This document shows, one piece after another, positions 25,823-34,792 of a DNA stretch of 64,000 nucleotides (position 1 is the first letter of the stretch; every line of letters begins with the position of its first letter). The notes beneath the pieces are model-generated. The model saw nothing but the letters and a program-made list of their open reading frames with translations. It ran no database searches and was not told the origin of the DNA. Position numbers and translations under genes: made by a program. The stretch covers positions 496,001 to 560,000 of the forward strand of contig CALSOT010000006.1 in NCBI GenBank assembly GCA_943788045.1, given 5' to 3'. The stretch comes from an uncultured Polaribacter sp. (GTDB taxonomy: Bacteria > Bacteroidota > Bacteroidia > Flavobacteriales > Flavobacteriaceae).

Positions 25823-27163
25823 ATGACACAATCAACTTTAATAAAAAACGCAAGAATTGTAAATGAAAACAACATTTTTTTAAGTGATGTATTAATTGAA
25901 AACGAAATTATAAGAGAGATCTCAACAGAAATAAAAGTACCTGAAAATGTTGAAATTATTGATGCCGAAGGTAAATTTTTAATTCCTGGGTTTATTGATG
26001 ATCAAGTTCATTTTAGAGAACCTGGCTTAACCCATAAAGCAAATATTGCTACAGAAAGTAGAGCTGCTGTTGCGGGTGGAATTACTACTTTTATTGAAAT
26101 GCCAAATACTGTTCCTCAAGCTACAACTCAAGATTTACTGGAAGATAAATTTAAAATTGCAGCCAATGACTCTTACGCAAACTATTCGTTTATGTTTGGG
26201 GGAACAAATGATAATTTAGATGAACTATTAAAAACAGATCCTAAAAAAGTTGCCGGAATTAAATTATTTTTAGGTTCTTCTACTGGAAACATGTTGGTTG
26301 ATAATGAAGCTGTTTTAGAGAAAATATTTTCATCAACAAAAATGATTATTTCTGTACATTGCGAGGATGAAGCAACTATCAGAAAAAATACACAAGAATT
26401 TGTAGACAAATATGGTGATGATATTCCAGTAAAATACCATCCAATTATTAGAAGTGAAAAAGCATGTTATTTATCATCTTCTAAAGCAATCGAATTGGCT
26501 AAAAAAACGGGTGCAAGATTACATATTTTTCATGTTTCAACAGCTAAAGAAACCGAACTTTTTAGAAACGATATTCCTTTAGAGGAAAAACAAATTACAG
26601 CCGAAGTATGTATACATCATTTATGGTTTTCTGATAAAGATTATGCCGAAAAAGGAACACATATTAAATGGAATCCTGCTGTAAAAACAGAAAAAGATAG
26701 ACTTGGTTTATGGGAAGCTTTGTTAGATGATAGAATTGATGTTTTAGCAACAGATCATGCGCCTCATACATTAGAAGAAAAAAACAACGTATATACAAAA
26801 GCACCAAGTGGTGGGCCATTAGTGCAACATGCTGTGACTGCAATTTTAGAAAAAGTTAAAGAGGGTGTAATTTCAATTGAAAAAGCAGTGGAAAAAATGA
26901 GCCATAACCCTGCTAAATTATTTCAAATTGAGAAACGTGGGTTTATAAAAGAAGGCTATTTTGCTGATTTAGTTTTAATTGATACTAACAAACCACAGAT
27001 AGTTTCTAAAAACAATATCCTATACAAATGTGGTTGGTCTCCTTTTGAAGGAACTACATTTTCATCATCCATAACCCATACATTTGTCAATGGAAATTTA
27101 ATATATAACGAAGGAGTTTTTAATGAAAAAATAAAAGGAAAAAGAATAACCTTTAACAGATAA
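25823..27163 (+). CDS. pyrC: dihydroorotase (class I)
   Basis: 446 aa amidohydrolase. It forms dihydroorotate in pyrimidine synthesis. AGIKLFLGSSTGNML carries the carboxylated metal-bridging Lys, ISVHCEDE and LHIFHVSTAKE give metal His residues, and DVLATDHAPHT the catalytic Asp. The first metal-binding motif reads DDQVHFREPG (residues 59-68). Residue 61, which is the first His of the usual HxH pair, is Gln. From memory this occurs in other Bacteroidota enzymes, so it is probably lineage-wide. The DUF4296 gene starts 1 nt after the stop. Confidence 0.93.
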   Translation: MTQSTLIKNARIVNENNIFLSDVLIENEIIREISTEIKVPENVEIIDAEGKFLIPGFIDDQVHFREPGLTHKANIATESRAAVAGGITTFIEMPNTVPQATTQDLLEDKFKIAANDSYANYSFMFGGTNDNLDELLKTDPKKVAGIKLFLGSSTGNMLVDNEAVLEKIFSSTKMIISVHCEDEATIRKNTQEFVDKYGDDIPVKYHPIIRSEKACYLSSSKAIELAKKTGARLHIFHVSTAKETELFRNDIPLEEKQITAEVCIHHLWFSDKDYAEKGTHIKWNPAVKTEKDRLGLWEALLDDRIDVLATDHAPHTLEEKNNVYTKAPSGGPLVQHAVTAILEKVKEGVISIEKAVEKMSHNPAKLFQIEKRGFIKEGYFADLVLIDTNKPQIVSKNNILYKCGWSPFEGTTFSSSITHTFVNGNLIYNEGVFNEKIKGKRITFNR

Positions 27164-27164
27164 A

Positions 27165-27629
27165 ATGAATAAAATCAGCCTTTTACTTAGTTTTATTTTT
27201 CTTAGTTCGTGTACTAGTAATACCATTTTTAAGAAACCTCAAGACCTCATTCCGAGAGACACAATGAGTCTTTTAATACAAGATATGATGATTGCTTCTT
27301 CTGCTAAATTTATAAAAAATGTAAATAAGCAAAAGAAAATTAATTATATGAGTTTTGTTTATGATAAGTACAAAATTGATAGTGTTCGTTTTCAAAATAG
27401 TAACTTTTACTACATTTCAAAAATAGATTTGTATGAAGAAATTATAACTGATGCTAAGGTAAAATTAGAAGATAAAAAAAAGTTTTTTACTAAAATAAAA
27501 GCAACACAAGATTCTATTAATAAATTAAAACGAAAGAAAATTCGAGATACCCTTTTTTCTTTTAAAGATACTGTTAACTTTAAAAAAGGACTTAACCTAA
27601 AAAATAAAATTCCCAAAATTAAGAAATAG
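27165..27629 (+). CDS. DUF4296 family lipoprotein
   Basis: 154 aa. A lipoprotein signal peptide (MNKISLLLSFIFLSSC, Cys16) is followed by a helical, Lys-rich domain with PRDTMSLLIQDMMIASSAKF near its start and a charged tail ending in KKIRDTLFSFKD and several Lys. DUF4296 proteins are restricted to Bacteroidota and have no known role. It is coupled to pyrC and overlaps the convergent epimerase gene by 11 nt. Confidence 0.85.
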   Translation: MNKISLLLSFIFLSSCTSNTIFKKPQDLIPRDTMSLLIQDMMIASSAKFIKNVNKQKKINYMSFVYDKYKIDSVRFQNSNFYYISKIDLYEEIITDAKVKLEDKKKFFTKIKATQDSINKLKRKKIRDTLFSFKDTVNFKKGLNLKNKIPKIKK

Positions 27630-28620
27630 TGTAATTTTTTGAAACACTTTTAATAACATCATCTATTTCTTGAAATTGAAAATTTATACTTTTTTGTATT
27701 TTTTTTGAAGAATATCTAGAGATTGAATGTGCACTTTTAGCAGAAGATTTGCTCAATATAGGTTCTTTACCTGTTAATTTAGAAATTAACCAAGAAAATC
27801 GCCAGAAAATCGCCATATGCCAAGATTTAATTTTTATTGAAGGCGGCTTTTTACCCATAGAAATTGCCATTGATAAGAAAATTTCTTTGAAAGATTTATT
27901 TTCTGAAACTAAAATAAAACGTTCGTTTTTTATATTAGAATTCATCAAGAAAATCATTGACTTAACCACATCTTTTACACCCACAAAACCTGTAATTCCC
28001 TCTGTAAAGAATTTTAATCCTTTATAAACTTGCGTAAATAATTTACTTGATCCTTTTTCCCAAAAACCACTTCCTAAAATAATACCAGGATTTACAATTA
28101 CGACGTCAACACCCTCTTGGCTTGCACGCCAAATCTCTATTTCAGCTCCAAATTTAGTAATAGAATAATCGCTATTAGGTTCTTGAGAATTCCACTCACA
28201 CTCCTCAGTTATTAAATTTCCATCTAAAGAGCTTCCAACAGAAGCAATAGAGCTCACAAAGCAAATTTTATCAATTTTTGCGTCAATAGAAAGGTTTGTA
28301 ATGATTGCTGTTCCGTGAATATTTACTTTACGCATTTCTCTATAATCTTTAGGATTAAAAGAAATGAATGCAGCACAATGGTAAACTTTAGTAATTCCAA
28401 CAAAAGCAGGAATCATAGAAGGTACATCTGTAATATCAGCTTTAAACCACTCTATTTTCGCAATTAGACTATCATCATCTGTATAAAAAGAGAAAACTTC
28501 TTTTACTTTTTCTATTCTTTTTTCAGAACGATAAATAGCACGTATTTTTTCCTCATTTTTTATCAAATGATACAATAAATGAGCTCCAACTAATCCCGTT
28601 CCCCCCGTAACTAAAATCAT
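27619..28620 (-). CDS. NAD-dependent epimerase/dehydratase (extended SDR)
   Basis: 333 aa. The nucleotide-binding motif GGTGLVGAHLLYHL (residues 6-19), VYHCAAFISF and the catalytic Ser plus YSITKFGAEIEIW (YxxxK) are present. The C-terminal part is basic and lacks marks for a particular substrate. It resembles flavobacterial proteins annotated as NAD-dependent epimerase or dihydroflavonol reductase-like. It stands alone, divergent from tyrS and convergent with the DUF4296 gene. Confidence 0.85.
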   Translation of the reverse strand: MILVTGGTGLVGAHLLYHLIKNEEKIRAIYRSEKRIEKVKEVFSFYTDDDSLIAKIEWFKADITDVPSMIPAFVGITKVYHCAAFISFNPKDYREMRKVNIHGTAIITNLSIDAKIDKICFVSSIASVGSSLDGNLITEECEWNSQEPNSDYSITKFGAEIEIWRASQEGVDVVIVNPGIILGSGFWEKGSSKLFTQVYKGLKFFTEGITGFVGVKDVVKSMIFLMNSNIKNERFILVSENKSFKEIFLSMAISMGKKPPSIKIKSWHMAIFWRFSWLISKLTGKEPILSKSSAKSAHSISRYSSKKIQKSINFQFQEIDDVIKSVSKNYTIS

Positions 28621-28653
28621 ATTACGAATTTATGTTTTTTTAGCTGATAAACG

Positions 28654-28661
28654 TATATTTG
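28654..28661 (+). promoter_or_regulatory. TAnnTTTG -7 box of tyrS
   Basis: TATATTTG lies 22 nt before the tyrS ATG. Confidence 0.55.
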
Positions 28662-28683
28662 CCTCCTGATTAATTTTATATAA

Positions 28684-29976
28684 ATGACAAACTTTGTTGA
28701 AGAATTACGCTGGCGTGGACTATTACATGATATCATGCCAGATACAGAAAATTATTTATTAGAAAATAAAACTGCAGGTTATATTGGTTTCGATCCAACC
28801 GCAGACTCATTACATATTGGTAGCTTGGTTCAAATTTTTATTTTGAAACACTTTCAAAATGCTGGTCATAACCCTATTGCTTTAATTGGTGGTGCAACGG
28901 GTATGGTTGGAGATCCTTCTGGGAAATCTGCAGAGAGAAATTTATTAGATGAAGCTACTTTAGAGAAAAATATTGCTGGAGTTAGAGAAAATTTAGAACG
29001 TTTTTTAGATTTTGATGCTACTGCAAATAATAAAGCAGAATTAGTTAATAATTACGATTGGATGAAAGATATTTCTCTAATCGATTTTGTACGAGATACA
29101 GGTAAACATATTACTGTAAACTATATGATGGCTAAAGATTCTGTTAAGAAACGTTTAAGCTCTGAATCTTCTGTTGGAATGAGCTTTACTGAGTTTACAT
29201 ATCAATTATTTCAAGGGTACGATTTTTACCACTTATACAAAGAGAAAAATTGTAAACTACAAATGGGGGGCTCTGATCAATGGGGAAACATTACTACTGG
29301 TACAGAATTAATTAGAAGAAAAGCACAAGGAAAAGCTTATGCAATTACAGTTCCTTTGGTTACAAAAGCAGATGGTACAAAATTTGGAAAAACTGAAGGT
29401 GGAAATGTTTGGTTAAATTCGGATAGAACTTCTCCTTATAAATATTACCAATATTGGTTAAATTCATCTGATGAAGATGCTGAAAATTTTATTAAAAAAT
29501 TCACTTTTTTAAGCAGAGAAACTATAGAAAGTTTAATTTCTGAGCATAAAGAAAATCCGCATTTGCGTTTATTACAAAAAACACTTGGAGAAGAGGTTAC
29601 TGTTTTAACACATGGTAAAGAAGCATTTGAGAATGCTTTAAAAGCTTCAAGTATTTTATTTGGTAAATCTACAGCTTCTGATTTAAAATCTTTAGATGAA
29701 CAAACTTTTTTAGATGTGTTTGATGGTGTACCACAAGCTACAGTTTGTAAAGCAGATATAGAAGAAGGACTAGATATGATTGGTGCTTTAGCAGCAAAAA
29801 CAAACTTCTTAAAATCTAATGGTGATGCAAGAAGAGCCTTAAAAGAAAATGCAATTTCTGTAAATAAAGAAAAAGTGAAAGAAGATTTTATAATTTCTAA
29901 TGATGATTTAATTGCAAATAAATATGTGTTATTACAACGTGGTAAAAAAACATATTATTTATTAGTTGTGGAATAA
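28684..29976 (+). CDS. tyrS: tyrosyl-tRNA synthetase
   Basis: 430 aa class I synthetase. The first signature is LHIGSLVQ (HIGH-like), tyrosine recognition is seen in YDFYHLYKEKNCKLQMGGSDQWGN, and the second signature is KFGKTEGGNVWL (KMSKS-like). A C-terminal S4-type RNA-binding domain covers about residues 360-430. Full length. A perfect palindromic terminator follows. Confidence 0.97.
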   Translation: MTNFVEELRWRGLLHDIMPDTENYLLENKTAGYIGFDPTADSLHIGSLVQIFILKHFQNAGHNPIALIGGATGMVGDPSGKSAERNLLDEATLEKNIAGVRENLERFLDFDATANNKAELVNNYDWMKDISLIDFVRDTGKHITVNYMMAKDSVKKRLSSESSVGMSFTEFTYQLFQGYDFYHLYKEKNCKLQMGGSDQWGNITTGTELIRRKAQGKAYAITVPLVTKADGTKFGKTEGGNVWLNSDRTSPYKYYQYWLNSSDEDAENFIKKFTFLSRETIESLISEHKENPHLRLLQKTLGEEVTVLTHGKEAFENALKASSILFGKSTASDLKSLDEQTFLDVFDGVPQATVCKADIEEGLDMIGALAAKTNFLKSNGDARRALKENAISVNKEKVKEDFIISNDDLIANKYVLLQRGKKTYYLLVVE

Positions 29977-30001
29977 TACTATCTAATATATTATAACATA
30001 G

Positions 30002-30033
30002 AAAAGAGCTGAATTAATTCAGCTCTTTTCTTT
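30002..30033 (+). terminator. intrinsic terminator of tyrS
   Basis: A perfect 28-nt palindrome (AAAAGAGCTGAATT and its complement, 30002-30029) followed by CTTTT. Confidence 0.85.
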
Positions 30034-30142
30034 TGACCCCAACTTCTAGAGTATTTATTCTCAAAAAAAATGAATTATGGAAAAACACGATAAACGTAAT
30101 CGTAGAAATTTGCAATAGATTACAGATAAAAAGAAATGTGGA

Positions 30143-30922
30143 TTACACCTTTTTAATAAAACCTTTTAGAGTAGTAATTAATTCGCTTTTATTTTCAATA
30201 TGACTCATATGTCCATCTGGAAAAACAACAAATTCTGAGTTGGTGTTTTTAGCTTCCACCATAGATGTGTCGAAATCTAGAACAGGATCTTTTTCTCCAA
30301 TAATAATCAACTTTTTAAAATCATTATCCTTTAAAACAGCACTTCTATTTAGCCTATTTTTCATTCCTTCTTGTGCCGCAATATAACCTTGAACAGAGGT
30401 TTTTAAAGCTTCATTTAAAGCCTTTTTTATTTCTTCTTTAAAGAGGGTTTTACTTTTATCACCGAACAAATTAGCAAAAGACATTCTTACCATATTTGTA
30501 TAGTTATTCTGAATCATTTTGTTAGCGCGAGTTCTTAATAATTTTCGATCATTATCATCTTCAAAAGAAGTAGAATTCATTAAACACAAGCCTTTTATTT
30601 TCTGAGGATTTTTCTCTGCAAAAGCCAAGGCAACATAACCACCCAAAGAATGACCAACCAAAATACATTTTCTAATTCTTACATGTTTTAAAACGGCTTC
30701 TATAGTTTCTGAAAAAACCTTCATAGAATGCGAATACCCCAAGCAATCAGATTTTCCATGTCCTAACAAATCAATAGTTATAACTCTATTTTTTTTAATT
30801 AATTCTGAAGTAATTTTATCCCACATTGTGGAATTCTCTAAAAATCCATGAATTAGAACAACTGCAGCTCCTTTTCCTTGATCTGTATAAAATACATTTG
30901 CCTTTTTATATTCTAAAATCAT
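30143..30922 (-). CDS. alpha/beta hydrolase
   Basis: 259 aa. VVLIHGFLENSTMWD holds the oxyanion HG, VGHSLGGYVALAFAEKNP the nucleophile Ser (G-H-S-L-G), GEKDPVLDF the Asp and GHMSHIENKSEL the His, so the catalytic triad is complete. It could be an esterase, thioesterase or MenH-like enzyme; no substrate mark is seen. It is a single gene with a TATATTTG box 5 nt before its ATG. Confidence 0.87.
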   Translation of the reverse strand: MILEYKKANVFYTDQGKGAAVVLIHGFLENSTMWDKITSELIKKNRVITIDLLGHGKSDCLGYSHSMKVFSETIEAVLKHVRIRKCILVGHSLGGYVALAFAEKNPQKIKGLCLMNSTSFEDDNDRKLLRTRANKMIQNNYTNMVRMSFANLFGDKSKTLFKEEIKKALNEALKTSVQGYIAAQEGMKNRLNRSAVLKDNDFKKLIIIGEKDPVLDFDTSMVEAKNTNSEFVVFPDGHMSHIENKSELITTLKGFIKKV

Positions 30923-30927
30923 AGAAA

Positions 30928-30935
30928 CAAATATA
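30928..30935 (-). promoter_or_regulatory. TAnnTTTG -7 box of the alpha/beta hydrolase gene
   Basis: TATATTTG on the minus strand lies 5 nt before the ATG at 30922, so the leader is absent or nearly so. Confidence 0.55.
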
Positions 30936-31072
30936 ATATTTGATTCGCTTTTAAAAATCTAAAAAATTATAAATATAGAATGAATTTAATATCACAGATT
31001 TATATAAAATAATAAGAACACAAGAGTTTTTTTTATTTCAAAAGTCTTAAATATTTTCAAAATTAAAAACCC

Positions 31073-31080
31073 TACTTTTG
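31073..31080 (+). promoter_or_regulatory. TAnnTTTG -7 box of the second alpha/beta hydrolase gene
   Basis: TACTTTTG lies 35 nt before the TTG start at 31116. Confidence 0.5.
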
Positions 31081-31115
31081 CTTTTCATTTTTTTGTTAAA
31101 TAAAAAATATAGTAT

Positions 31116-31901
31116 TTGTTAAACTATTATTCATATCCGCATACAACATCTAGAGAATGGGTGACTTTTGTTCATGGAGCAGGAGGAAGTAGCTCTATTT
31201 GGTATAAACAAGTAAGGGATTTTAAGAAATATTTTAATATTTTAATCTTGGACTTACGTGGCCATGGAGATAGCCAACCAACACTAAAAGATACCTTTAA
31301 TTCTAAATATACGTTTGATTCTATTACGCAGGATATCGTTGAAGTTATTGATTTTCTTGAAATAAAAAAATCGCATTTTATCGGCATTTCTTTGGGCACA
31401 ATTTTGATCCGTAATCTTGCTGAAAAAAGACCAGAATTAGTTGGGAGCATGATTATGGGCGGCGCAATTATAAAAATGAATTTCCGCTCTCAAGTTTTAA
31501 TGAAAGTTGGTAATATTTTTAAATCAGTGGTTCCTTATATGCTGCTATATAAATTATTTGCATTTATAATTATGCCAAAGAAAAACCATAAAACATCACG
31601 TTCTTTATTTGTTCAAGAAGCAAAAAAATTATACCAAAAAGAATTTTTACGATGGTTTAAATTAACTTCAGAAATTAATCCACTATTACGTTTTTTTAGA
31701 ACAAAAGATATAAAAATACCTACTTTATATATTATGGGTGCTGAGGATCATTTGTTTTTGCCTTCAATAAAAAACATCGTATCTAAACATGTAACTTCTT
31801 CGTTACTTATTATTGATAACTGCGGACATGTTGTGAATGTAGAACAACCAGAGACATTTAATAACGAAACAATTAATTTTATTACATCTCTAAAATATTA
31901 G
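31116..31901 (+). CDS. alpha/beta fold hydrolase
   Basis: 261 aa from a TTG at 31116 (then LNYYSYPHTTSREWV). VTFVHGAGGSSSIWYKQ, LDLRGHGDSQ, the nucleophile elbow GISLGTILI (G-I-S-L-G), MGAEDHLFLP and NCGHVVNVEQPE complete the triad. It is only distantly similar to the hydrolase at 30143-30922, which lies divergent to it. The TTG is accepted because no ATG precedes the first conserved strand and a promoter box lies just upstream. Confidence 0.83.
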   Translation: MLNYYSYPHTTSREWVTFVHGAGGSSSIWYKQVRDFKKYFNILILDLRGHGDSQPTLKDTFNSKYTFDSITQDIVEVIDFLEIKKSHFIGISLGTILIRNLAEKRPELVGSMIMGGAIIKMNFRSQVLMKVGNIFKSVVPYMLLYKLFAFIIMPKKNHKTSRSLFVQEAKKLYQKEFLRWFKLTSEINPLLRFFRTKDIKIPTLYIMGAEDHLFLPSIKNIVSKHVTSSLLIIDNCGHVVNVEQPETFNNETINFITSLKY

Positions 31902-31925
31902 CTACATTGTTACAAATTATATTAT

Positions 31926-31957
31926 AAAAAAGGCGAGTTCAAAAACTCGCCTTTTTT
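31926..31957. terminator. bidirectional terminator between the hydrolase gene and pepP
   Basis: AAAAAAGGCGAGTT and AACTCGCCTTTTTT form a stem with a short loop, between convergent genes. Confidence 0.87.
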
Positions 31958-31963
31958 ATGATA

Positions 31964-33253
31964 TTAGTTCATCAAATCTTCAATTTCATCTGCTTCAATC
32001 GGTATATTTTCCATTAAATTAAGAGGCTCTCCTTTTTCTTGAACCACAACATCATCCTCTAAACGGATTCCAAAACCTTCATCAGGAATGTAAATTCCAG
32101 GTTCTACTGTAAAAACCATGTTTGCTTTCATTTTTTCATGTAACAAACCATAATCATGGGTATCTAAACCAATATGATGAGAAGTTCCGTGCATAAAATA
32201 TTTTTTATATGCTGGCCAATCTTTATCTTCATTTTGCACATCAGCTTTATCTAATAAACCTAACTTTAGTAATTCTGAAGTCATAATATCACCAACTTCC
32301 AAATGATACTCTTTCCATAAAGTTCCTGGAACTAATAATTTTGTAGCTTCTTTTTTAACGTAATTTACAGCATTGTAAACTGCTTTTTGTCTGTCAGAAA
32401 ATTTACCAGAAACAGGTATTGTTCTCGTTAAATCACTTTTATAATTTGCGTACTCTGCAGCAATATCTAATAAAATTAAATCACCACTTTTACATTCTTG
32501 GTTATTTTCCATATAATGTAAAACATTGGCGCTATTTCCTGAGGCTATAATTGGCGAATAAGCAAACCCTTTAGAACGATTCCTAACAAATTCGTGTATT
32601 AATTCTGCCTCAATCTCGTATTCCCAAACACCAGGTTTTACAAAATCTAAAATTCTACGAAATCCCTTTTCTGTAATATTACAAGCTTGTTGCATTAAGT
32701 CTAATTCTATTGGGTCTTTTACAGAGCGTAAACGATGCATAATAGGACTACTTTTTGCAACTGAATGTGCTGGGTATTTTGCTAATAACCATTTTGTAAA
32801 ACGATCTTCTCGTGTTTCTGTTTCTACATTGGCTCTGTAGTGCTCGTTTGTATTGATATAAAAAGTATCACAATAAGTAGAAAGCTCAAAAAGTATTTTT
32901 TCTAAATCCTGTAACCAATAAACTGTTTTAATTCCAGATATTTCAAAAGCAGCTTTTTTTGTTAATTTTGCGCCTTCCCAAACAGCGATATGATCATTCG
33001 TTTCTCTTACAAATAAGATTTCTCTATGCTTTTCATTTGGACAATCAGGAAATAATAATAACACGCTTTCTTCTTGATCTACTCCACTTAAATAAAAGAT
33101 ATCTCTGTGTTGTTCAAAAGGCAATGTACTATCTGCACTAACTGGGTAAATGTCATTAGAATTAAAAACCGCCAAACTATTTGGCTTCATTACTGAAGCA
33201 AAATTGTGACGATTTTTGATAAAAAGTTCTGAATTTATTTGGTGATATTTCAT
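31964..33253 (-). CDS. pepP: Xaa-Pro aminopeptidase (aminopeptidase P family, M24B)
   Basis: 429 aa. An N-terminal creatinase-like domain precedes the pita-bread catalytic domain. The five metal ligands can be placed: Asp in LDIAAEYANYKSDL (two), His in GTSHHIGLDTHD, Glu in TVEPGIYIPDE and Glu in RLEDDVVV. It removes N-terminal residues next to proline. It has its own TACATTTG box 21 nt upstream and is separated from the helicase gene by 56 nt. Confidence 0.93.
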   Translation of the reverse strand: MKYHQINSELFIKNRHNFASVMKPNSLAVFNSNDIYPVSADSTLPFEQHRDIFYLSGVDQEESVLLLFPDCPNEKHREILFVRETNDHIAVWEGAKLTKKAAFEISGIKTVYWLQDLEKILFELSTYCDTFYINTNEHYRANVETETREDRFTKWLLAKYPAHSVAKSSPIMHRLRSVKDPIELDLMQQACNITEKGFRRILDFVKPGVWEYEIEAELIHEFVRNRSKGFAYSPIIASGNSANVLHYMENNQECKSGDLILLDIAAEYANYKSDLTRTIPVSGKFSDRQKAVYNAVNYVKKEATKLLVPGTLWKEYHLEVGDIMTSELLKLGLLDKADVQNEDKDWPAYKKYFMHGTSHHIGLDTHDYGLLHEKMKANMVFTVEPGIYIPDEGFGIRLEDDVVVQEKGEPLNLMENIPIEADEIEDLMN

Positions 33254-33274
33254 CTGAATCTGTGTTTAATAACA

Positions 33275-33282
33275 CAAATGTA
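33275..33282 (-). promoter_or_regulatory. TAnnTTTG -7 box of pepP
   Basis: TACATTTG on the minus strand, 21 nt before the ATG. A TTG lies 16 nt upstream of it, slightly closer than the usual -33 spacing. Confidence 0.5.
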
Positions 33283-33309
33283 GCGATAAAATCATCAACA
33301 AAAAATGAT

Positions 33310-34629
33310 CTAAGAACGCTTCTTTTTAGGCGCTCCTGTTCTTCCTCTTCCCGAAGTTGCTCTTGCTGGTTTATTTCCTTTAAAATGAGGTTTTCTTTTT
33401 GATTTATTTCCGTCAGATGAATTAGAATTACCTCCTTTATTTTTCTTCCCAAAAGATTTTTTACTTTGTGAAGCGGCTCTTTTGGGTGGTGCAGTATCTG
33501 TTGGCTCAAAACCTTCAACAATTGTAGATTTTAATTTTTCTTTTAGTAGTTTTTCTATTTCACTTTGATATTCCGTTTCTTCGCTACAAACTAAAGAAAT
33601 AGCTTCTCCCGCTGCTCCTGCCCTCCCTGTTCTACCAATTCTATGCACATAATCTTCTGGTACATTTGGCAATTCAAAATTAATAACATAAGGCAATAAA
33701 GGAATATCTAAACCTCGTGCTGCAATATCAGTAGCAACTAAAATTTTAATAGAGCCATCTTTAAAATTTCTCAAAGCCTTTGTTCTAGCTCCTTGACTTT
33801 TGTTACCATGAATAGCTGCCGAAGAAATTCCTGCTTTCACTAGCTTTTGTGTTAGTTTATTAGCTCCATGTTTTGTTCTTGTAAAAACTAAAACCTGTTT
33901 CCAATTTCCATCTTTAATCAACTTAATTGTAAACTCTGTTTTTTTATTTTTATCAACTTTATAAACCTTGTGAGTTACTTTTTTTGCTGTAGAGTTTTGA
34001 GGAGCAGTTTCCACAGAAACTGGATTTTTTAAAATACCCGCTGCTAATTTTTTTATATCATTAGAAAAAGTTGCTGAAAACAACAAGTTTTGACGTTTTT
34101 CGGGCATAAAACTAATCAGTTTGTTAATATCTCTAACAAACCCCATATCTAACATTCTATCAGCTTCATCAAGAATCAATACATCAATTCTTTTAAAAGA
34201 AACTGCTTTTCTATCGTGTAAATCTAACAATCTACCCGGAGTTGCTACTAAAATATCTACACCTGATCTTAAAGTTGCAATTTGTGGTTTTGCATTTACA
34301 CCCCCAAAAACTACGCAAGATTTTATGTTTACGTACTTACTGTATTCTCTCACGTTATCGTAAACTTGTGCTGCCAATTCTCTTGTTGGCGTTAAAACTA
34401 ATGCACGTAAAGGTCTATATTTTGGGTGTTTAGTTTCTGCTAAATGTTGCAAAACGGGTAATGTAAAGCCTGCTGTTTTCCCCGTACCTGTTTGTGCAGA
34501 AGCTAAAATATCTTTACCCTCTAATATATGTGGAATTGCTTTTTCTTGTATTGGTGATGGTTTGGTATATCCTTTTTCTTCAACTGCTTTTACTAGCGCT
34601 GGAGATAAACCTAAATCTGAAAATGTCAT
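33310..34629 (-). CDS. DEAD-box RNA helicase, RhlE-like
   Basis: 439 aa. All helicase motifs are present: Q motif ([13 protein letters not shown]), AQTGTGKT (about residues 45-52), PTRELA, DEAD, SAT, and [10 protein letters not shown]. The last ~65 residues are Lys/Asn/Gly/Ser-rich and basic ([16 protein letters not shown]) as in cold-adapted RhlE-type proteins; they probably bind RNA without fixed structure. It may act in ribosome assembly or RNA decay in the cold. It has its own TATCTTTG box at 34674-34681. Confidence 0.92.
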   Translation of the reverse strand: MTFSDLGLSPALVKAVEEKGYTKPSPIQEKAIPHILEGKDILASAQTGTGKTAGFTLPVLQHLAETKHPKYRPLRALVLTPTRELAAQVYDNVREYSKYVNIKSCVVFGGVNAKPQIATLRSGVDILVATPGRLLDLHDRKAVSFKRIDVLILDEADRMLDMGFVRDINKLISFMPEKRQNLLFSATFSNDIKKLAAGILKNPVSVETAPQNSTAKKVTHKVYKVDKNKKTEFTIKLIKDGNWKQVLVFTRTKHGANKLTQKLVKAGISSAAIHGNKSQGARTKALRNFKDGSIKILVATDIAARGLDIPLLPYVINFELPNVPEDYVHRIGRTGRAGAAGEAISLVCSEETEYQSEIEKLLKEKLKSTIVEGFEPTDTAPPKRAASQSKKSFGKKNKGGNSNSSDGNKSKRKPHFKGNKPARATSGRGRTGAPKKKRS

Positions 34630-34673
34630 AGAAATTATTTATGAAAGTAACTTTATGTAGTTGTTTCTGGCTG

Positions 34674-34681
34674 CAAAGATA
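34674..34681 (-). promoter_or_regulatory. TAnnTTTG -7 box of the DEAD-box helicase gene
   Basis: TATCTTTG on the minus strand lies 44 nt before the helicase ATG, giving a leader of about 40 nt, as is common for cold-regulated mRNAs. Confidence 0.55.
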
Positions 34682-34792
34682 CATTGTTTTAAATTGAAGC
34701 GTTTTATTTCACAGAATCCTTTTTCTGTTAATTCTTTTGATATTGATTTTACTAGTAGTAATTTCATCACTTTAAACCATAACTTACTTTTT

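Noticed and set aside
30037..30142. 13-codon ORF (MEKHDKRNRRNLQ) after tyrS
   Set aside because: Too short, no coupling to a neighbour and no conserved context.
34661..34792. Upstream extension of the BNR/VPS10 gene by 44 residues
   Set aside because: It crosses the divergent helicase promoter and hides a good signal peptide that begins at 34793.
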